Source: a virus. Taken from it: a stretch of DNA of 32,839 bases. Position 1 is the first letter of the stretch, and every line of letters begins with the position of its first letter. The position numbers and the translations under genes are program-made. Location: IMG/VR virus record IMGVR_UViG_3300032213_001758, positions 1 to 32,839 of that record; one strand, written 5' to 3'. The notes below the pieces were generated by a model. The model did not search any database, had not been told where the DNA came from, and worked only from the letters and a program-made list of their open reading frames with translations. Shown in pieces: positions 23,467-31,391 of the stretch.

Positions 23467-26400
23467 ATGGCATTAGTTTCTCCAGGCGTACAAGTAACAG
23501 TTATAGATGAAAGCAATTATGCACCAGCAGCGTTGGGATCTATAGCTTATATTTTGTTGGCAACCGCCGAAAATAAAGTTGCACCAGGTGGAACTGCATT
23601 TGCAGCAGGAACATTAGCAGAAAATGCAGGCAAAGTATATACAATCACTAGCCAGCGCGATCTAGTTACTACGTTTGGAACACCAATTTTTAAAACTACA
23701 GCGGGCGGCGCTCCTATCAACGGTGATGAACAAAACGAATACGGGTTGTTGGCTGCATATAGTGCATTGGGTGTCAGCAATACCATTTATGTTCAAAGAG
23801 CAGATGTTGATTTAGGTGCTCTTAATGGTACAACTACTCGGCCTTTAGCTAATCCTTCAGCAGGCAATTTATGGTTAGATGTTGCATCTAGTAATTGGGG
23901 TATTTTTGAATGGAATGCAAGCACCAATTCATTTACACAAAAAACACCGTCAGTTATCACTTCTACTGAGTATCTTGCTGGCGATAATTTTACCCCCAAT
24001 GCAACAGTGGGCACAGTGGGTGATTACATTGTTAATGCATATGATAATGAAAATCCTGTTTTCTATAAGCGATATGATAACACTTGGCAACAAGTAGGCA
24101 ACATTGGCTGGCAAACTGGCATCCCAACAGTCACCGGTACACAGACAAATCCTGTGGTAGCAAGTACAAGTTATATTTTAATTAATGGAACAAACGTTTC
24201 TATTACCAGCGCGTCAAACGTAACAACAGTTGCAGCACAAATTAATTCTGCAAGCATTACAGGTATCCTTGCTCGTGTATCAAACGGGCAATTAGTAATT
24301 ACAGCAAATTCTGCTGCAACAAATTCTGCTGCAAATATCCAACCAGGAGTTGGCGGTGGTAACGCTATTTCTACTTTAGGTATTACAGCAGGAACTTATC
24401 CAGCAGCCGCAACTAGCATAGCCCCATATTTCAGTGTACCAGTCTGGCAGAGCAATGCTGCTCCTACTGGCAGCGTGTGGCAAAAAGCCAGTGCGTTGGG
24501 TAACGGTGAAAACATGGCTCTCAAAGAATTTAATAGTTCAACATTGAGCTGGAACCCTTTAACTGTTAACAGCTATGCAAATGTATTCGCAGCAACGTTT
24601 GGACTAGATCCAACGGGCGGCGGATCCAACATTATCGAAGGCACTGCATTTAATCAGTACAATCCTAATGAAAATAATACATTAGCAAATCAAATTTGGT
24701 ATCGTAAAACCACTGGTGCAACAATTTTAACTGGAAATACTACTTCTCCAGTTGCACCAGGTGTAGGTGCAGCATTTACAATTCAAACAAGAGCAAATGC
24801 CAGTTTGTCTACGGTGACTACTGTCTCGGTAACTGTAACAACAGGAACAATTAATGGATTAATCCAAGCTATTGCTAGTGCTTGCGGACTTGCAGGGGTC
24901 ACTGACATTGTTGGCGGTGTAAATTCAAGTGGCGCATTTACCATTACTCACCAAAAAGGCGGAGATATGGTTCTGACTGACGGCGTTCAAACACCGTTGG
25001 CCAATGTGGCAATAGTAGCCGGAGCAACCAATGTTTATGCTTCTCCAGCAAATGCTAGTGTACTAATCGGCACAAATTGGCAACCGTTGAGCAACGAGAA
25101 TACGTATGACAAAGCATATACAGCGTCGATAACACAGCCTTATAATGCTCCTGCTAACGGTACATTATGGTATTATAATACACCAAGCCGTGTGGATGTT
25201 ATGGTAAGTAACGGAAGCGCATGGTTGGGATATCAGAATCTAAGCAGCGACATTCGTGGTTATAATTTAACACAAACAAACCCGAACGGTCCAATTATTT
25301 CTACAACCCAGCCCACAAAACAAGACGACAGTACCCCATTGGTGTTAGGTGATTTATGGTTAGATTCTAGTGATTTAGAAAACTATCCAAAATTATACAG
25401 ATATCAGAATGTGTCGGGCATTAACCAATGGGTGTTAATTGATAACACTGATAGTGTAAGTCAAAACGGTATTTTGTTTGCAGATGCTCGTTGGGCTCCA
25501 GATGGTGCCGTTAACACAACCGATCCTGCAACAGATGCTATCCCAACTATTAAATCGTTGTTAACAAGCAATCATACTGATTTAGATGCACCAGATCCAG
25601 CACTGTATCCTAGGGGCACATTGCTGTGGAATACCCGTGCAAGTGGATACAACGTTAAGGAATATAGACCTAACTACTTTAGTCAACAAGCATATCCGCT
25701 AGATCCTGCACAAACAGAAACTGGCGCATGGGTCACGGTAAGTGGTTTTGATGTTACCGGGGTGCCAAATTTTGGCCGTAAAGCTCCACGTGGTGTTGTT
25801 GTTGCTGCATTGAAATCTAGCATCGACAGCAGTACAGAGTTAAGAGAAGACGCAAATCAGTTCAACTTAATCAGCTGCCCTGGATATCCAGAACTTATTC
25901 CTAACATGATTGCTTTGAATGAAGATCGTGATAATACAGCATTTATCATCGGTGATTCTCCGCTAAGATTACAAGCTACAGGCACAGCAATACAAGGTTG
26001 GGCAACAAATTCTAATGACGTAACTAGTACGGGAGAATACGGTTTAGCTACAGTTAATCCTTACGTTGGTATATATTATCCACAAGGACAAACAAATGAT
26101 TTAAGTGGAACAGCAGTGGTTGTGCCATCGAGTCATGCAGTAATTCGTGCAATGATTAAGAGTGACAATATTAGCTATCCATGGTTAGCGCCTGCCGGAA
26201 CACGTCGAGGTTTAATTGATAACTTAAATGCAATTGGATACATTGACGAAGCCAGTGGCAGATTCGTTAGTATTGGTGTAACACAAGGTCTTCGTGATGT
26301 TATGTACACTAATAAAATTAATCCGTTGACATTCTTGCCAGGTAACGGACTATTAATTTACGGACAAAAAACACTAAGTTCAACTCCTAGTGCATTAGAC

Positions 26401-26751
26401 CGCATTAATGTTGCTAGACTAGTTAACTATCTAAGACAACAATTGAACGTAATCGCAAGGCCATTTATATTTGAACCAAATGATCCGATTACTCGTAATG
26501 GTATTTTAACAGTTGTAAACAGCTTGTTAAATGACCTTGTAGCAAAACGTGGTATTACAGACTACCTAGCAGTCTGTGATTCATCAAATAACACACCAGA
26601 ACGTATTGCTAGAAATGAACTATATGTCGATGTTGCTATTCAGCCAACAAAAGACGTTGAGTTTATTTATATACCAATTAGGTTGAAGAACCCTGGTGAA
26701 ATCCAAGCTGGCAACTTTGCATCAGCTTCAGCCGTAGGAACAGGAGCATAA
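23467..26751 (+). CDS. 18: Tail sheath protein gp18 (very large)
   Basis: The N-terminus (MALVSPGVQVTVIDESNYAP, then GSIAYILLATAENK) and the C-terminal ~215 residues (SHAVIRAMIKSDNISYPWLA, then PAGTRRGLI, NVARLVNYLRQQLNVIARPF, FEPNDPITR, IQPTKDVEFIYIPIRLK) are typical T4-type contractile sheath. T4 gp18 has 659 residues; this one has 1094. The central ~600 residues form an insertion of several beta-rich, Asn/Thr/Ser-rich modules. At least three Trp-containing segments follow the scheme 'GTLW...YN...W' (for example GTLWYYNTPSRVDVMVSNGS then AW, and GDLWLDSSDLENYPKLYRYQ). These would decorate the tail surface. Confidence 0.93.
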   Translation: MALVSPGVQVTVIDESNYAPAALGSIAYILLATAENKVAPGGTAFAAGTLAENAGKVYTITSQRDLVTTFGTPIFKTTAGGAPINGDEQNEYGLLAAYSALGVSNTIYVQRADVDLGALNGTTTRPLANPSAGNLWLDVASSNWGIFEWNASTNSFTQKTPSVITSTEYLAGDNFTPNATVGTVGDYIVNAYDNENPVFYKRYDNTWQQVGNIGWQTGIPTVTGTQTNPVVASTSYILINGTNVSITSASNVTTVAAQINSASITGILARVSNGQLVITANSAATNSAANIQPGVGGGNAISTLGITAGTYPAAATSIAPYFSVPVWQSNAAPTGSVWQKASALGNGENMALKEFNSSTLSWNPLTVNSYANVFAATFGLDPTGGGSNIIEGTAFNQYNPNENNTLANQIWYRKTTGATILTGNTTSPVAPGVGAAFTIQTRANASLSTVTTVSVTVTTGTINGLIQAIASACGLAGVTDIVGGVNSSGAFTITHQKGGDMVLTDGVQTPLANVAIVAGATNVYASPANASVLIGTNWQPLSNENTYDKAYTASITQPYNAPANGTLWYYNTPSRVDVMVSNGSAWLGYQNLSSDIRGYNLTQTNPNGPIISTTQPTKQDDSTPLVLGDLWLDSSDLENYPKLYRYQNVSGINQWVLIDNTDSVSQNGILFADARWAPDGAVNTTDPATDAIPTIKSLLTSNHTDLDAPDPALYPRGTLLWNTRASGYNVKEYRPNYFSQQAYPLDPAQTETGAWVTVSGFDVTGVPNFGRKAPRGVVVAALKSSIDSSTELREDANQFNLISCPGYPELIPNMIALNEDRDNTAFIIGDSPLRLQATGTAIQGWATNSNDVTSTGEYGLATVNPYVGIYYPQGQTNDLSGTAVVVPSSHAVIRAMIKSDNISYPWLAPAGTRRGLIDNLNAIGYIDEASGRFVSIGVTQGLRDVMYTNKINPLTFLPGNGLLIYGQKTLSSTPSALDRINVARLVNYLRQQLNVIARPFIFEPNDPITRNGILTVVNSLLNDLVAKRGITDYLAVCDSSNNTPERIARNELYVDVAIQPTKDVEFIYIPIRLKNPGEIQAGNFASASAVGTGA

Positions 26752-26752
26752 T

Positions 26753-27370
26753 ATGGCAGTTTCATCGTTAACAAGATTTACAGTACCTTTAGGTGGTAAC
26801 CAAAGTGCTACCACTCAAGGTCTTTTAATGCCAAAATTAAAGTTTCGTTATCGCGTAACTTTTGAAAAATTTGGTGTAAGCAACCCTAAAACAGAAATGA
26901 CCAAGCAAGTCATGTCATTTGCTCGGCCTCAGGTTACTTTTGAACCAGTGGAAATTCCTGTGTATAACAGTCGTGTGTACATAGCAGGTCGTCCAAGTTG
27001 GAATGCAGTGGCAACTACTTTAAGAGATGATGCCGGCGGCAATGTAAGTAGACTGGTTGGCGAACAGTTGCAGAAACAATATGATTTTATGGAACAGGCT
27101 AGCGCAAGTTCTGGTATTGATTATAAATTTGTAACTACAATAGAAATGTTAGACGGTGCCAACGGAACTGTTGAACCAACAGTACTAGAAGCATGGCAGT
27201 TATATGGTTGTTTCTTAACAGATGTAAATTACAATGATTTAGATTATGCTAGCAATGACCCAGTGACTATTACTATGAGTATTCGTTACGATAATGCTAT
27301 TCAAACAACAGGCGCAGGAGTTGGATCGCCTGGTATTACACAGTTTAACACAGCAGCAATCACAGGCTAA
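26753..27370 (+). CDS. 19: Tail tube protein gp19
   Basis: This 205-residue protein follows the sheath gene by one base, the invariant T4-like order. Conserved segments are FRYRVTFEKFGV, a VTFEPVEIPVYNSRVYIAGR strand, WNAVATTLRDD, QYDFMEQASASSGIDYKFVT, WQLYGCFLTDVNYNDLDY and TITMSIRYDNA. It forms the hexameric inner tube through which DNA passes. T4 gp19 has 163 residues; the extra length is mostly at the termini. A strong terminator follows. Confidence 0.93.
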   Translation: MAVSSLTRFTVPLGGNQSATTQGLLMPKLKFRYRVTFEKFGVSNPKTEMTKQVMSFARPQVTFEPVEIPVYNSRVYIAGRPSWNAVATTLRDDAGGNVSRLVGEQLQKQYDFMEQASASSGIDYKFVTTIEMLDGANGTVEPTVLEAWQLYGCFLTDVNYNDLDYASNDPVTITMSIRYDNAIQTTGAGVGSPGITQFNTAAITG

Positions 27371-27388
27371 TGTTTTAAAGTTTCAACT

Positions 27389-27413
27389 AAGGCCCACTTC
27401 GGTGGGCTTTTTT
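27389..27413 (+). terminator. Rho-independent terminator after gp18-gp19
   Basis: gcccac (27392-27397) and gtgggc (27402-27407) form a GC-rich stem on a TTCG tetraloop. The stem is extended by A-T pairs and a G-T pair and followed by a run of T (27408-27413). It lies in the 60-base gap after gp19. Confidence 0.92.
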
Positions 27414-27417
27414 ATTT

Positions 27418-27425
27418 GATAAATA
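27418..27425 (+). promoter_or_regulatory. Late-promoter-like motif GATAAATA, 5 bases before ATG 27431
   Basis: The motif directly follows the gp19 terminator. The expected start of transcription coincides with the ATG, so the transcript would be leaderless; there is no Shine-Dalgarno before the ATG. Confidence 0.5.
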
Positions 27426-27430
27426 TTTTT

Positions 27431-29866
27431 ATGGCCTCACTATATAATGCTGATTTAAAACCTATTCAGGCAGGACAATCCACACATCCGTATGATCATG
27501 CCACACGATTATTTTTAGCAGATAATTTTAGACTGGCGCCTAAACAGAGTTTTCTTTATTATGTAGTGATTAATTTAGATCCAAGTCAGACTCAATTAGG
27601 CGGCGGATTTCTTGGCGCTGCTTTAAGTTTTGCAGACAGATATCAGAGTCTAGAAACTGGTATGCTGGTAAAAAATGTAGATTTGCCTAAGTTTACTGTA
27701 GATACAAAAACATTGAATGCGTATAATAGAAAAAATATTATACAAACCAACATTCGATATGATCCAGTTGATATTAAATTCCATGATGACGCAGCGGATG
27801 TGATTACAAATTTTTGGAATGATTATTATACCTACTACTATAGGGACAGTGATTATTCTACAACGTCATACGGTCAACCTTACAAATATCAAAAAAGAAA
27901 TAAAATAGGATGGGGATTTTCCCCAAGAAACAGTGCGCTACCAAATTTTTTAAGTAGTATTAGAATTTTCAGTTTACATAATAAAAGATTTACAGAATAC
28001 TATTTGGCTAATCCAATTATTACTAATTGGAGACATGGTGAACACAAAGCCGCGGGAGATAATGATACTTTAGAAAATAGTATGACTGTTGCGTATGAAA
28101 CTGTAAAATATTTTACAGGTTATGTAAATCCAGTGAGTGTAGATGGATTTAGTTTATTACATTACGACAACACTAATAGCCCAATTTCTACTAGTACTAC
28201 CAATATATACAGTGACCTAGGCATTTTAGGAGCCATTGACGGTGCACCAAGAGATCTTCGCAAGCCAGACGGGTCAGATGGCTCAGGCGGCCCAGCATCT
28301 AGTTTAGTGTCGATGTATCGATTATATAATAACTTTAAAAATGTTAACTTAAACAATGTCGTCGGATCCGTTGTGGGTAACTACGGAGTGTCGGTGATAA
28401 ACAATGTGTTGAATAACAGTAGTAATCCGTTTGGATTTCCAGTACCTTCCGGTGAGTCAACACAGGCAAGCTTTAATAATATTATTGGTAATAGCGGGTA
28501 TGCTGTAGGAACACCCGGAACAGGAGTATCAATTGGCGGAACTCTTGCTGGAATTGCGACCGGCGCAGCAGTAAATGCAACAAATACAGTTCTGGGCGGC
28601 ATTGCTTCAGCAGTGGATCGGGGAATATCTACAGCCACAGGAGCAATAGTAACTGCCGGTAGTAATGCTGTATTTGATAATGTGAACAACAACGGAGAAA
28701 TTCTAATAAATCCTTCGAGCCTTCAACCGGTTACTGGGTCTACAACAGCAGCTATAGTTGACTCAACAGGCCGAGTAGTAGCACAAATTCAAACTACCGC
28801 CACGGCTTCCGGTAGCTTTAATCCCAATAATTTAACAGAAAATTTACTTTATGGTCAGAGAGTAACAGATCCTAGCGGCCAAGAATACATCAGCAATACA
28901 TACAGAGATGGTACAGAAATTAGATATGATGCAGTCACTGGAAATACTTTGCAATTTATTCCCGGAGCTTCTACTGCATCAGTTATCGGTGCTCCTGCAC
29001 AGTTTATTCCTTCGACACAAGATGCACGAACTCTTGCCGCTCAGGGTGCAATTTTGCCAGCTGGAGGAGTTAAGTATCAAACAGATCCGAGAACAGGTTT
29101 AGTGTATACAGTTGGTGGTACAACTAGCGCAGTGATCACTAATACCATTGCTGGAGCCACTGGCGCAGTGTCTGGTCTGTATGCAGGTCAAGCAATCAAC
29201 CAGGCATTAAGCGGCACATTTCTTGGAAAATCTCTTATTGGTAGAACTATTGCAACTTCATTATCTACTGTTACCGGTGCTGCAATAGGAAGGGCTGTTA
29301 ATAATGGCCTCCAGCCTATTATCAATAAAGCATCAGGATCAATCGTTCAAGCTTGGGATGACTCTGCAAATAAAGTTAAAAATGTAGTTTCTTCATGGAC
29401 TGGCACTGGGGGGTATGATCCTTCGAGACCAAGGGATAATCAAGTAAGCAGTGTGCCAAACCCAGCCGGCGGATCTACAACTATATATAAAAATGGAGAT
29501 GTATTATTCGAAGATCCAAACGGTGTAGTAACCCTCACTCCGGGAAATAACGATACTGGATTGCTAGGTTTTTACAACAGAGCACCAGGAGTAAACGCAG
29601 ATTCAGCAGTTGCAGGTGCTCCGTACGGTTCAGTATGGACCGACTCACAAGGTACTCCAATTAATTTTGGCGGCCTCGGCGGCTCGTCATCTCAGGACAA
29701 TCTAAATAGTAGTCCATACCCATTGCCGGCAATTGCAGATGACTTATCATTTGTGAATGAAACTCTGGCATTTAATAGTTACACGTCTGAACAATCTTTT
29801 ATTCCTGGAGAGTCTAATCAAGGAATCATTGTTGCGGGATTTGGGGATGATGGATTTTTTGGATAA
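27431..29866 (+). CDS. Virion structural protein with tail-tube-like N-terminal domain (811 aa)
   Basis: ATG 27431 is preferred to the TTG 15 bases upstream, which lies within the terminator/promoter region. The N-terminal ~200 residues (ASLYNADLKPIQ, FLYYVVINLDPSQ, MLVKNVDLPKFTVDTKTLNA, VDIKFHDDAADVITNFWNDY) resemble the tail-tube fold used by tube and tube-initiator proteins, so a baseplate or tube-end location is plausible. The rest is low-complexity, Gly/Ala/Ser/Asn-rich, with two glycine-zipper-like hydrophobic segments (around residues 375-415 and 570-635, e.g. GTLAGIATGAAVNATN and GKSLIGRTIATSLSTVTGAA). It sits directly after gp19. Its exact role is not known to me. Confidence 0.78.
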   Translation: MASLYNADLKPIQAGQSTHPYDHATRLFLADNFRLAPKQSFLYYVVINLDPSQTQLGGGFLGAALSFADRYQSLETGMLVKNVDLPKFTVDTKTLNAYNRKNIIQTNIRYDPVDIKFHDDAADVITNFWNDYYTYYYRDSDYSTTSYGQPYKYQKRNKIGWGFSPRNSALPNFLSSIRIFSLHNKRFTEYYLANPIITNWRHGEHKAAGDNDTLENSMTVAYETVKYFTGYVNPVSVDGFSLLHYDNTNSPISTSTTNIYSDLGILGAIDGAPRDLRKPDGSDGSGGPASSLVSMYRLYNNFKNVNLNNVVGSVVGNYGVSVINNVLNNSSNPFGFPVPSGESTQASFNNIIGNSGYAVGTPGTGVSIGGTLAGIATGAAVNATNTVLGGIASAVDRGISTATGAIVTAGSNAVFDNVNNNGEILINPSSLQPVTGSTTAAIVDSTGRVVAQIQTTATASGSFNPNNLTENLLYGQRVTDPSGQEYISNTYRDGTEIRYDAVTGNTLQFIPGASTASVIGAPAQFIPSTQDARTLAAQGAILPAGGVKYQTDPRTGLVYTVGGTTSAVITNTIAGATGAVSGLYAGQAINQALSGTFLGKSLIGRTIATSLSTVTGAAIGRAVNNGLQPIINKASGSIVQAWDDSANKVKNVVSSWTGTGGYDPSRPRDNQVSSVPNPAGGSTTIYKNGDVLFEDPNGVVTLTPGNNDTGLLGFYNRAPGVNADSAVAGAPYGSVWTDSQGTPINFGGLGGSSSQDNLNSSPYPLPAIADDLSFVNETLAFNSYTSEQSFIPGESNQGIIVAGFGDDGFFG

Positions 29867-29872
29867 TTAAAT

Positions 29873-30256
29873 ATGCAAGAACAACAGTATAATCCAGTTC
29901 AGCCTACTAATATAGGATCCAGTGGGACAACTAAAACAACAAAATATTTTAACAATTATTTTGCCGGCACAGTTGACATTGATCAAAATGTTAATGATTC
30001 TATATTAAGTTACTTTGAACAACAAACAGGTAACGCAGAAACAGCAAGAATATTAGTTCTTGCTGTAATCGAAACGGCAAAAGTTCAACGAGAAAATCCT
30101 ATAGACGTCTTAAATCAGTTTCAAAAAATGCCTGCAGGAGAATTAAATGCGTTTATGGCATTATATCTTAATACTTCAAGAGTTAATACTAGCTTCTTAG
30201 GAGTAAAAACTGTTCCTAAATCTAATCAGTATGTGACGAGAACTATAATAACATGA
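29873..30256 (+). CDS. Conserved T4-like marine phage protein (127 aa)
   Basis: The N-terminal tail is disordered (QEQQYNPVQPTNIGSSG). A helical domain follows with VNDSILSYFEQQTGNAETAR, VLNQFQKMPAGELNAFM and a C-terminal LNTSRVNTSFLGVK. I recall this short protein from cyanophage structural regions; its function is unknown. The stop overlaps the ATG of gp4 (ATGA), so it is translated with the head-completion gene and is probably a virion or assembly factor. Confidence 0.75.
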   Translation: MQEQQYNPVQPTNIGSSGTTKTTKYFNNYFAGTVDIDQNVNDSILSYFEQQTGNAETARILVLAVIETAKVQRENPIDVLNQFQKMPAGELNAFMALYLNTSRVNTSFLGVKTVPKSNQYVTRTIIT

Positions 30257-30687
30257 GCAAATACAGTCAAGGCAAGTACTCTATAAAAAATCCTGACAAG
30301 TATATAGGAAAAAGAGACCCAACTTATAGGTCTAGTTGGGAATTTGCTTTTATGAATTTCTGTGATAATAACCCCGCAGTGGTGCAATGGGCCAGCGAAG
30401 CAATACATGTAAATTATAGAAATCCGTTTACAAATAAAAATACAATTTATGTGCCTGATTTTTTAATCATTTATATTGATAAAAATGGTAAACGTCACGG
30501 GGAAGTAATTGAAGTAAAGCCTACAAAAGAAACCACTATGGAAGCAGCCAGAAGTGTAAGGGACAAAGCAGCAGTGGCTCTTAACATGTACAAATGGGAA
30601 GCTGCAAGAAAGTTTTGTGCAGCTCAAGGCCTTACTTTTAGAGTTGTCAACGAAACCGATATTTTTGCTGGTACCAAAAAGCGGTAA
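30253..30687 (+). CDS. 4: Head completion nuclease gp4
   Basis: The 144 residues match T4 gp4 (also called gp50/gp65, about 150 residues), needed to finish DNA-filled heads. It has a TnsA-like PD-(D/E)XK pattern: SSWEFAFMNFCD with E30, YVPDFLIIYID with D69, and EVIEVKP with E87 and K89. This suggests it trims or nicks the packaged DNA end. The start lies in an ATGA overlap. The stop codon is itself part of a TAAATA motif that would serve the next, interrupted gene. Confidence 0.88.
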   Translation: MSKYSQGKYSIKNPDKYIGKRDPTYRSSWEFAFMNFCDNNPAVVQWASEAIHVNYRNPFTNKNTIYVPDFLIIYIDKNGKRHGEVIEVKPTKETTMEAARSVRDKAAVALNMYKWEAARKFCAAQGLTFRVVNETDIFAGTKKR

Positions 30688-30690
30688 ATA
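30683..30690 (+). promoter_or_regulatory. Late-promoter-like motif GGTAAATA before the orphan start
   Basis: GGTAAATA overlaps the gp4 stop and lies 5 bases before the ATG of the orphan MTKKLE fragment, the same spacing as the motifs before ATG 27431 and ATG 30731. Confidence 0.4.
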
Positions 30691-30695
30691 CCGTT

Positions 30696-30719
30696 ATGAC
30701 GAAGAAACTCGAAGTTTGA
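30696..30719 (+). pseudogene. Orphan 5' fragment (MTKKLEV-stop) of the gene now at 31392
   Basis: ATG-ACG-AAG-AAA-CTC-GAA encodes MTKKLE and then runs into a stop after one more codon. The reading frame after the homing endonuclease gene restarts with (ATT)-TKRLEELF. The two short stretches encode nearly the same peptide with mostly synonymous differences, so this looks like the original start of that gene, cut off by the endonuclease insertion. Confidence 0.6.
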
Positions 30720-30725
30720 TAAATA
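30718..30725 (+). promoter_or_regulatory. Late-promoter-like motif GATAAATA for the homing endonuclease
   Basis: The motif lies 5 bases before ATG 30731. No Shine-Dalgarno is visible, so the transcript would be leaderless if this motif is used. Confidence 0.4.
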
Positions 30726-30730
30726 ACTAT

Positions 30731-31390
30731 ATGTTCATATCAAACAAATATACTACATGGTATTATAGTATTATTAATAATGCTAAAACAAGAATCTTAG
30801 CAGTAGATGTATATACAGAAGTACATCATATAGTGCCGAAGAGTTTAGGCGGCAACAACTCAAAAAGCAATTTAGTTACGTTAACGGCTAAAGAACATTT
30901 TGTTTGTCACACTTTGTTGGTCAAAATGGTCCCCCAAGAATTGAAGAAAAAAATGGTATACGCTTTTTGGAGAATGGCCAATAGTGTTAGTAAAAGATAC
31001 AAGCCAACCGCTAAAATATACGAAATAGCACGTAAAGAATTTATTGAAGCACAACTAGGTCGCCCTAACTATTTAAAGTTTCAAAAACCTGAAGCCAGAC
31101 AACGAATAAGTACTTCAATGAAGAGAGTATTGTCTGACCTAAGCGCAGAAGAAAAATTTCAACGAATGAAAAATTCGTGCTCGTCTCCGGAGAGTTGGAC
31201 GGAAGAACGTAAAAATAAAATTAGTAAAGCGTTAACGGGTAAATTTGTATCTGTTAGCACACGACAAAAAATGTCCGAAGCAAAAAGCAATATGTCTACT
31301 GAACAAAAATTAAAATGTGGTAATTATAATCGCGGAAAAACGTGGAAATTAGTCGACGGCAAACGTGTATGGTCAACAAAGGAGAATTAA
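30731..31390 (+). CDS. HNH homing endonuclease with NUMOD-like repeats (free-standing)
   Basis: ATG 30731 is chosen because upstream in-frame codons overlap gp4 and the orphan fragment. The 219 residues hold an HNH core near residues 30-65 (VHHIVPKSLGGNNSKSNLVT, then LTAKEHFVCH). DNA-binding NUMOD3-like repeats follow (ARQRISTSMK, RKNKISKALTGK, TRQKMSEAKS), and the end GKTWKLVDGKRVWS is common in phage homing enzymes. Such enzymes cut alleles lacking the gene so that repair copies it in. Only about 12 bases separate the orphan fragment from this ATG and one base separates its stop from the next start, so there is no room for a group I intron core. It is inserted exactly at the start of the next gene. 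Confidence 0.88.
   Translation: MFISNKYTTWYYSIINNAKTRILAVDVYTEVHHIVPKSLGGNNSKSNLVTLTAKEHFVCHTLLVKMVPQELKKKMVYAFWRMANSVSKRYKPTAKIYEIARKEFIEAQLGRPNYLKFQKPEARQRISTSMKRVLSDLSAEEKFQRMKNSCSSPESWTEERKNKISKALTGKFVSVSTRQKMSEAKSNMSTEQKLKCGNYNRGKTWKLVDGKRVWSTKEN
31378..31384 (+). promoter_or_regulatory. Shine-Dalgarno AAAGGAG that decides the ATT start at 31392
   Basis: AAAGGAG lies in the last codons of the homing endonuclease, 7 bases before ATT 31392. This is ideal spacing for that codon and too close for the ATT at 31386. No ATG or TTG is available in this frame nearby; the only GTG (31365) has no such site. Confidence 0.65.
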
Positions 31391-31391
31391 A

